Positions 6,154 through 9,140 of a DNA stretch of 9,140 bases are shown here, one piece after another; the first letter of the stretch is position 1, and every line of letters begins with the position of its first letter. Both the position numbers and the translations under genes were made by a program. The notes under the pieces were generated by a model. It saw only the letters and a list, made by a program, of their open reading frames with translations, was not told the origin of the DNA and did no database searches. Source of the DNA: CAJAQL01 sp964442965 (GTDB lineage: Bacteria > Patescibacteriota > Minisyncoccia > UBA6257 > 2-01-FULL-56-20); the NCBI GenBank assembly GCA_964442965.1, contig CAYUBE010000027.1:1-9140 (forward strand), given 5' to 3'.

Positions 6154-6921
6154 ATGACAACGTTCAAAGAGTACTTCAAATTCGATCCCGAAAAAACACT
6201 GTACGTCGGGATTGAGCGCGAAAGGTTTTTAACCACTGGTGGACGCATCGCTCCCCTGGCACCCATAGTACTTGAAAAATTGACGTCCTACGGCGATCGA
6301 TTTGGGTACGAGCTCTCTGCCTGCCAACTTGAAGACAGAGTCGGCCCGTGTTCCATCGATAAAATAGAAAATGCGCTCATCGAGAACGATCTTGCCATCG
6401 CCACTGCCGAAATCAACGCCAACAGTAACTTCGCCGCCCGATTTATGGAAGTTGGTCCGGAAGATATGCCTCTCGACGTCTATCCCGATCCAAGTGGGCG
6501 ATATCAGCAGATCGTCCATGACATACCGTGCCACGTACTGCTTGCTGCATGTCGCGTCACGGGAACGCACGTGCATATCGGCATGCCCGATCACGACACA
6601 GCGCTCGCGGTATACAACGCCGTCGTTCCTCACTACGCAATGCTTTGTGAAAAGGGAAACGGTTCCTTCGGCGAACGGTTGGCTATCTACCGTATCATGG
6701 CGCCGGACTACGAACCACGGCCGTACAAAACTTGGGAACATTTTGCTGATACGGCCGTGAAAAAAGGATTTGCGGAGGATCCGCGGCGATGCTGGACGCT
6801 GATCCGAATATCAAAACACGGTACCATTGAATTCAGGATGTTCGGTGCAACTTCTTCTTTGCCTCGCGTAGTCGGTTGGGCTCGGCTTTGCCACGATCTG
6901 TGCCGCAAGGTCATGTCTTGA
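6154..6921 (+). CDS. Short GCS2/YbdK-like glutamate-cysteine ligase family protein
   Basis: This 255-residue protein resembles the GCS2 carboxylate-amine ligase family (YbdK, EgtA), ATP-grasp-unrelated ligases that join the gamma-carboxyl of glutamate to an amine such as cysteine. Matching features in order are GIERERF (19-25), where the family has a metal/ATP-binding GxExE; ELSACQLEDRVGPC (53-66), the strand that reads Q-x-E in relatives; RYQQI (116-120); GTHVHIGMPD (137-146), the G-x-HVHVG motif; and TIEFRMFGATSSLPRVVGW (224-242), the TxExR motif. It ends soon after this, about 100 residues shorter than YbdK (roughly 370), so the family's C-terminal part is missing although the stop is clean. 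The actual substrate is unknown. It is the first gene after the T-box leader and is followed at 64 nt by a gamma-glutamylcyclotransferase-like gene, which supports a gamma-glutamyl product. The family call is good; the activity is inference. Confidence 0.75.
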   Translation: MTTFKEYFKFDPEKTLYVGIERERFLTTGGRIAPLAPIVLEKLTSYGDRFGYELSACQLEDRVGPCSIDKIENALIENDLAIATAEINANSNFAARFMEVGPEDMPLDVYPDPSGRYQQIVHDIPCHVLLAACRVTGTHVHIGMPDHDTALAVYNAVVPHYAMLCEKGNGSFGERLAIYRIMAPDYEPRPYKTWEHFADTAVKKGFAEDPRRCWTLIRISKHGTIEFRMFGATSSLPRVVGWARLCHDLCRKVMS

Positions 6922-6932
6922 CCAATTAAAAC

Positions 6933-6970
6933 GCAGAGCGGGCTCGTATACCACCTACGACCCGCTCTGC
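6933..6970 (+). other. Strong intercistronic hairpin lacking a T run
   Basis: GCAGAGCGGG (6933-6942) pairs perfectly with CCCGCTCTGC (6961-6970). After a bulged C (6943), TCGTA (6944-6948) pairs with TACGA (6956-6960), leaving loop TACCACC. The plus strand continues ATCATAAATAAA, so it is not a typical rho-independent terminator in the direction of the genes. On the minus strand GTTTTAATT follows, but no minus-strand gene reads through here. A processing or mRNA-stability element is likely. Confidence 0.7.
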
Positions 6971-6985
6971 ATCATAAATAAAAAA

Positions 6986-7435
6986 ATGATCTATTACTTT
7001 GCCTACGGTTCCAATATGGATGAAACTCAGATGAAAAACCGCTGCCCCAGTGCCCAGCTCGTCGGAAAAGCGACATTACACAACTATGCCTTGGCATTCA
7101 CCATCTATTCTCCCGAGAGAAAGTGCGGGTGCGCAGATGTTGTTCCTAACCCAACACGAAGTGTATGGGGACTACTTTACGCCATGACGCTGAAAGATCT
7201 CGAAGCGCTCGATGTCTATGAAGGAACGCCTGTACACTATCGCAGGATCTCCGTTGCCGTCGTGGACGAATCCGAAACCGCAAAAGCGGCCGAGACCTAC
7301 GAGGTGGTTTCCAAAGCGAGCACATTTCAGAAACCGTCCCAAGACTACCTCGAAAAACTTACCTCAGCGGCGGAAAAGTTTTCGTTTCCGGATGCATACC
7401 GGATTTTTCTCGGAAGCATCCCGGCCAAACGTTAG
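6986..7435 (+). CDS. Gamma-glutamylcyclotransferase (AIG2-like) family protein
   Basis: This 149-residue protein belongs to the AIG2/gamma-glutamylcyclotransferase fold, whose members cleave gamma-glutamyl amines or peptides and release 5-oxoproline in the cytosol. The N-terminus YFAYGSNM (4-11) is the hallmark substrate-binding loop. VWGLLYAM (60-67) is the central strand, and LDVYEG (75-80) carries Glu79, the expected catalytic acid, followed by the usual YRR (85-87). The length fits the family (about 130-190). Cys47 and Cys49 are present but no metal site is evident. No Shine-Dalgarno precedes the ATG; an AT-rich CATAAA lies 7 nt upstream and could be a -10 of a leaderless message. The neighbours are a gamma-glutamyl-ligase-like gene before it and trpS after it (44 nt). 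Some AIG2 relatives act on gamma-glutamyl-modified amines rather than glutathione, so the substrate is open. Confidence 0.85.
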   Translation: MIYYFAYGSNMDETQMKNRCPSAQLVGKATLHNYALAFTIYSPERKCGCADVVPNPTRSVWGLLYAMTLKDLEALDVYEGTPVHYRRISVAVVDESETAKAAETYEVVSKASTFQKPSQDYLEKLTSAAEKFSFPDAYRIFLGSIPAKR

Positions 7436-7452
7436 ACATTATCATCAAACGA

Positions 7453-7473
7453 TATAAACTAAATATATATAAA
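7453..7473 (+). promoter_or_regulatory. AT-rich candidate -10 elements before trpS
   Basis: Two TATAAA hexamers lie in the 44-nt gap: 7453-7458 and 7468-7473. The second would start transcription at about the A of the trpS ATG (7480), making the message leaderless. No Shine-Dalgarno is present. A -35 is weak (TTAGAC at 7432-7437, 15 nt before the first hexamer). If real, trpS is only partly under T-box control. Confidence 0.35.
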
Positions 7474-7479
7474 CCAACC

Positions 7480-8490
7480 ATGAAAACCCCTTCAAAGAAA
7501 ATCATATTGACCGGCGACCGGCCGACGGGAAAGCTACACCTGGGACACTACGTCGGGTCGCTTGCGAATCGCGTGAAACTGCAGGATGAATACCAGCAGT
7601 TCGTTATGCTTGCCGACATGCAGGCTTTGACGGACAATGCCGACCACCCCGAGAAGGTTCGTGACAATATCTTCGAAGTCGCTCTCGATTACCTCGCAGT
7701 CGGCATTGATCCGAAGAAAACCACCATCTTTATCCAATCGCTCATACCTGAAATCAGCGAGCTTGCGATGTATTTTATGAATCTCGTGACCCTCGCCCGC
7801 GCTGAACGAAATCCGACCGTGAAGGACGAGATGAAACAGAAAGGTTTCGGCGCGGATGTACCGATGGGTTTTCTCGCCTACCCGATCAGCCAAGCCGCTG
7901 ATATCCTTTCCTTCAAGGCGGATCTCGTGCCGGTGGGCATTGACCAGGCACCCATGATTGAACAGACGAATGAAATCGTCGAAAAATTCAACCGGATCTA
8001 TGCACCGGTATTCAAAAAAACGGATATCCTTCTTTCCGATGCCCCGCGCCTTATGGGCATCGACGGGAAGGCGAAGATGAGCAAGTCACTCGGCAATGCC
8101 GTTCTCCTCTCCGACAGCGACGACACAATCGCGAAAAAAGTCATGGAGATGTATACCGATCCGAGCCATGTCCGTATTGAAGATCCGGGAACCATTGAAG
8201 GTAATGTCGTATTCGCCTATCTCGACCTATTCGACCCTGACAAAAAGGAGACCGGGAAGTTGAAAGATCAATATCGTGCAGGCGGCCTCGGCGACGTCGT
8301 GCTCAAGAAACGGCTCACGGAAATCCTCAAAAATATTATTCGTCCGATGCGCGAGCGGCGTGAGGAATTTGCAAAAGATCCGACGGCTGTGAGGAATATG
8401 CTACAGAACGGTACCGAACGGGCACGCACGGTTGTAGAAGAAACACTCCGCGAAGTTAAACATGCGATGAAGATCGACTACTTCGGATAG
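7480..8490 (+). CDS. trpS: Tryptophanyl-tRNA synthetase
   Basis: This 336-residue class I synthetase charges tRNA-Trp with tryptophan using ATP in the cytosol. The start TGDRPTGKLHLGHYVGSL carries the HIGH signature as HLGH (20-23); the second signature KMSKS is at 199-203. LADMQALTDN (44-53), TIFIQS (82-87), ERNPTVKDE (109-117), the tRNA/tryptophan-site region PMIEQTNEIV (158-167) and YRAGGLGDV (265-273) are all present, so it should be active. Length is normal. The wording is close to what I recall of the Streptococcus/Lactococcus type of TrpRS (TGDRPTGKLHIGHYVGSL, LADQQALTD), a lineage in which trpS is often T-box regulated. It is third in the unit led by the T-box, begins without Shine-Dalgarno, and its last 35 nt overlap the convergent ybeY gene. 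Identification is secure; the origin is inference. Confidence 0.97.
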   Translation: MKTPSKKIILTGDRPTGKLHLGHYVGSLANRVKLQDEYQQFVMLADMQALTDNADHPEKVRDNIFEVALDYLAVGIDPKKTTIFIQSLIPEISELAMYFMNLVTLARAERNPTVKDEMKQKGFGADVPMGFLAYPISQAADILSFKADLVPVGIDQAPMIEQTNEIVEKFNRIYAPVFKKTDILLSDAPRLMGIDGKAKMSKSLGNAVLLSDSDDTIAKKVMEMYTDPSHVRIEDPGTIEGNVVFAYLDLFDPDKKETGKLKDQYRAGGLGDVVLKKRLTEILKNIIRPMRERREEFAKDPTAVRNMLQNGTERARTVVEETLREVKHAMKIDYFG

Positions 8491-8911
8491 CTTTTATCCG
8501 TTTTCCTCGCGCACGTGAGGAAGATAAATCTGTAAGCGTTTTCTCTTCTATCCGTTCCATAAGAGCGGCGTCCTTTTTTTCTACATGATCATATCCCAGG
8601 AGATGCAAAATACCGTGCAGGAGAAGCGGCAAAGCACGGTCCGGATTCTTTTGAAGAAGATCACGATTCAAATAAATTTCTCCAAGATATCGTTTTTTTG
8701 TCTCGGGATGCGGAAACTGTTTCGGCTCAGGGAAAGAAATTACATTCGGCTCCGTCCTTTTCCTGAGGAGGCGCCACTTCATGCTTTTCATCTCTGCGTT
8801 CGCGAGAAGAATAACATCAAGCGATGCTGGCCGTTCGCCGAGCGCTTTTAAAATACGTACCGCAAGCTTTTGCAATATTAAGTCTTTCTTTGATCCCAAC
8901 ATATCCGCCAT
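8456..8911 (-). CDS. ybeY: Endoribonuclease YbeY (rRNA maturation factor)
   Basis: YbeY is a zinc-dependent single-strand endoribonuclease involved in 16S rRNA maturation and ribosome quality control. Up to 151 residues are encoded. The zinc motif HGILHLLGYDH (99-109) supplies His99, His103 and His109 in the H-x3-H-x5-H pattern. RKRTEPNVISFP (50-61) matches the usual RxxxxxTDVLSFP, and LGEIYLNRDLLQ (76-87) matches LGDIxIxxxxxxxQ. The family core ends near residue 128. The remaining tail is rich in Ser, Arg and Lys and is encoded opposite the trpS stop codon and terminator, so it may be only read-through of an overlapping end. The start is ambiguous: ATG 8911 overlaps a -10-like TAGAAT, whereas ATG 8902 (three residues shorter) would be a leaderless start 7 nt after it. 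No Shine-Dalgarno is seen. Confidence 0.93.
   Translation of the reverse strand: MADMLGSKKDLILQKLAVRILKALGERPASLDVILLANAEMKSMKWRLLRKRTEPNVISFPEPKQFPHPETKKRYLGEIYLNRDLLQKNPDRALPLLLHGILHLLGYDHVEKKDAALMERIEEKTLTDLSSSRARGKRIKAIRSSRSSSHV
8484..8504 (+). terminator. trpS: Intrinsic terminator of trpS, including its stop codon
   Basis: CGGATA (8484-8489) pairs with TATCCG (8495-8500) around loop GCTTT, followed by TTTT (8501-8504). The trpS stop TAG (8488-8490) lies in the stem and loop. A second hairpin (TTCCTC 8503-8508 with GAGGAA 8517-8522) follows at once. Both lie inside ybeY on the opposite strand. The stem is short, so efficiency is uncertain. Confidence 0.55.
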
Positions 8912-8918
8912 TCTAGCA
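8910..8918 (-). promoter_or_regulatory. ybeY: Candidate extended -10 promoter for ybeY
   Basis: On the minus strand TAGAAT (8915-8910) is preceded by TGC, an extended -10 with 5 of 6 hexamer matches. The -35 is poor. The predicted start near 8903 lies 1 nt before the ATG at 8902 and downstream of the ATG at 8911. Confidence 0.4.
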
Positions 8919-8995
8919 TATTTTTATCCGCTTCTCGATCTTTGTTACCCTAATCCCTAGAACCCATCTCGAAAGTATCTCCGTCCGCGATTCCG

Positions 8996-9140
8996 GCAAA
9001 ACGACGTCCGGACAAGGAGCAATGGTTCGACAAAACTCACCATCCTTCGGCGAACCATCCTGAGCTTGTCGAAGGAGGACGAAGACGTATCCGATGCGAT
9101 ACGACGAGTCCGCAGCGACACCGTCCGGGCGTCGTTTGGC
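8996..9140. repeat. Nested inverted-repeat element, truncated by the window end
   Basis: The outer arms 8996-9013 and 9123-9140 match in 16 of 18 positions as an inverted repeat (GCAAAACGACGTCCGGAC-like). Inside, ATGGTTCG (9022-9029) pairs with CGAACCAT (9051-9058) and CCTTCG (9044-9049) with CGAAGG (9070-9075), built from two opposed copies of a TTCGACAA..CTCA unit. A third hairpin is CGTATC (9086-9091) with GATACG (9098-9103). The TTCGACAAGCTCAGGATG unit is a repeat word I know from intergenic regions of several bacteria. No coding sequence is evident from 8912 to 9140. The element is possibly a MITE- or REP-like dispersed repeat. Confidence 0.6.

Noticed and set aside
5811..6266. Minus-strand frame of 151 codons across the T-box leader and start of the ligase gene
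   Set aside because: It runs antisense through the leader and the terminator, resembles no family, and overlaps the well-supported ligase gene.

Overview
The window reads as chromosomal DNA of an uncultivated-type Patescibacteria/CPR bacterium, probably Parcubacteria-like. The call rests on protein style, not on a marker gene. There is a secreted Ser/Thr-rich Ig-like protein ending in a coiled linker and a peptidoglycan-binding domain, a short DNA polymerase III delta subunit beginning MIIFLYGPDDY, a CTP synthase with GGVMSGVGKG in its nucleotide loop, and very compact gene packing. TGA acts as a normal stop (pyrG ends with it), so the recoded SR1/Gracilibacteria code does not apply. No mobile-element genes, CRISPR array, rRNA or tRNA genes were seen.

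Layout. The left part is a minus-strand series: an orphan PAS histidine kinase (5733-4558), CTP synthase pyrG (4367-2715), holA (2635-1859) and the cell-wall-binding secreted protein (1690-65). The spacers hold short palindromes and AT-rich -10 elements. Divergent from the kinase is a plus-strand unit: a consensus-like promoter (5789-5817), a T-box-type leader with an intrinsic terminator (about 5824-6079), a short GCS2/YbdK-like carboxylate-amine ligase (6154-6921), a strong 15-bp hairpin (6933-6970), a gamma-glutamylcyclotransferase-like protein (6986-7435) and tryptophanyl-tRNA synthetase trpS (7480-8490). ybeY comes back convergently on the minus strand (8911 or 8902 to 8456) and overlaps the 3' end of trpS by 35 nt. 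The right edge (8996-9140) is a nested inverted-repeat element cut by the window end.

How the parts work together. The most interesting unit is the leader at 5824-6079. Its 3' half is a textbook T-box antiterminator (AGGG, 7-nt bulge TGGCACC, ACG, paired with CGT CCCT), mutually exclusive with a long terminator hairpin ending in a T run. It should sense uncharged tRNA with a G discriminator base, which fits tRNA-Trp and the downstream trpS. The first two genes it would control look like a gamma-glutamyl ligase and a gamma-glutamyl-cleaving enzyme, an unexpected cargo for a tRNA-sensing switch. The 5' half does not show the usual Stem I specifier-loop signature, so the sensing end may be divergent.

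A second theme is translation initiation. Most genes lack a Shine-Dalgarno sequence and carry a -10-like hexamer only 6-10 nt before the chosen start codon, suggesting leaderless mRNAs. The T-box-led gene is the exception, with AAGGAG at good spacing.
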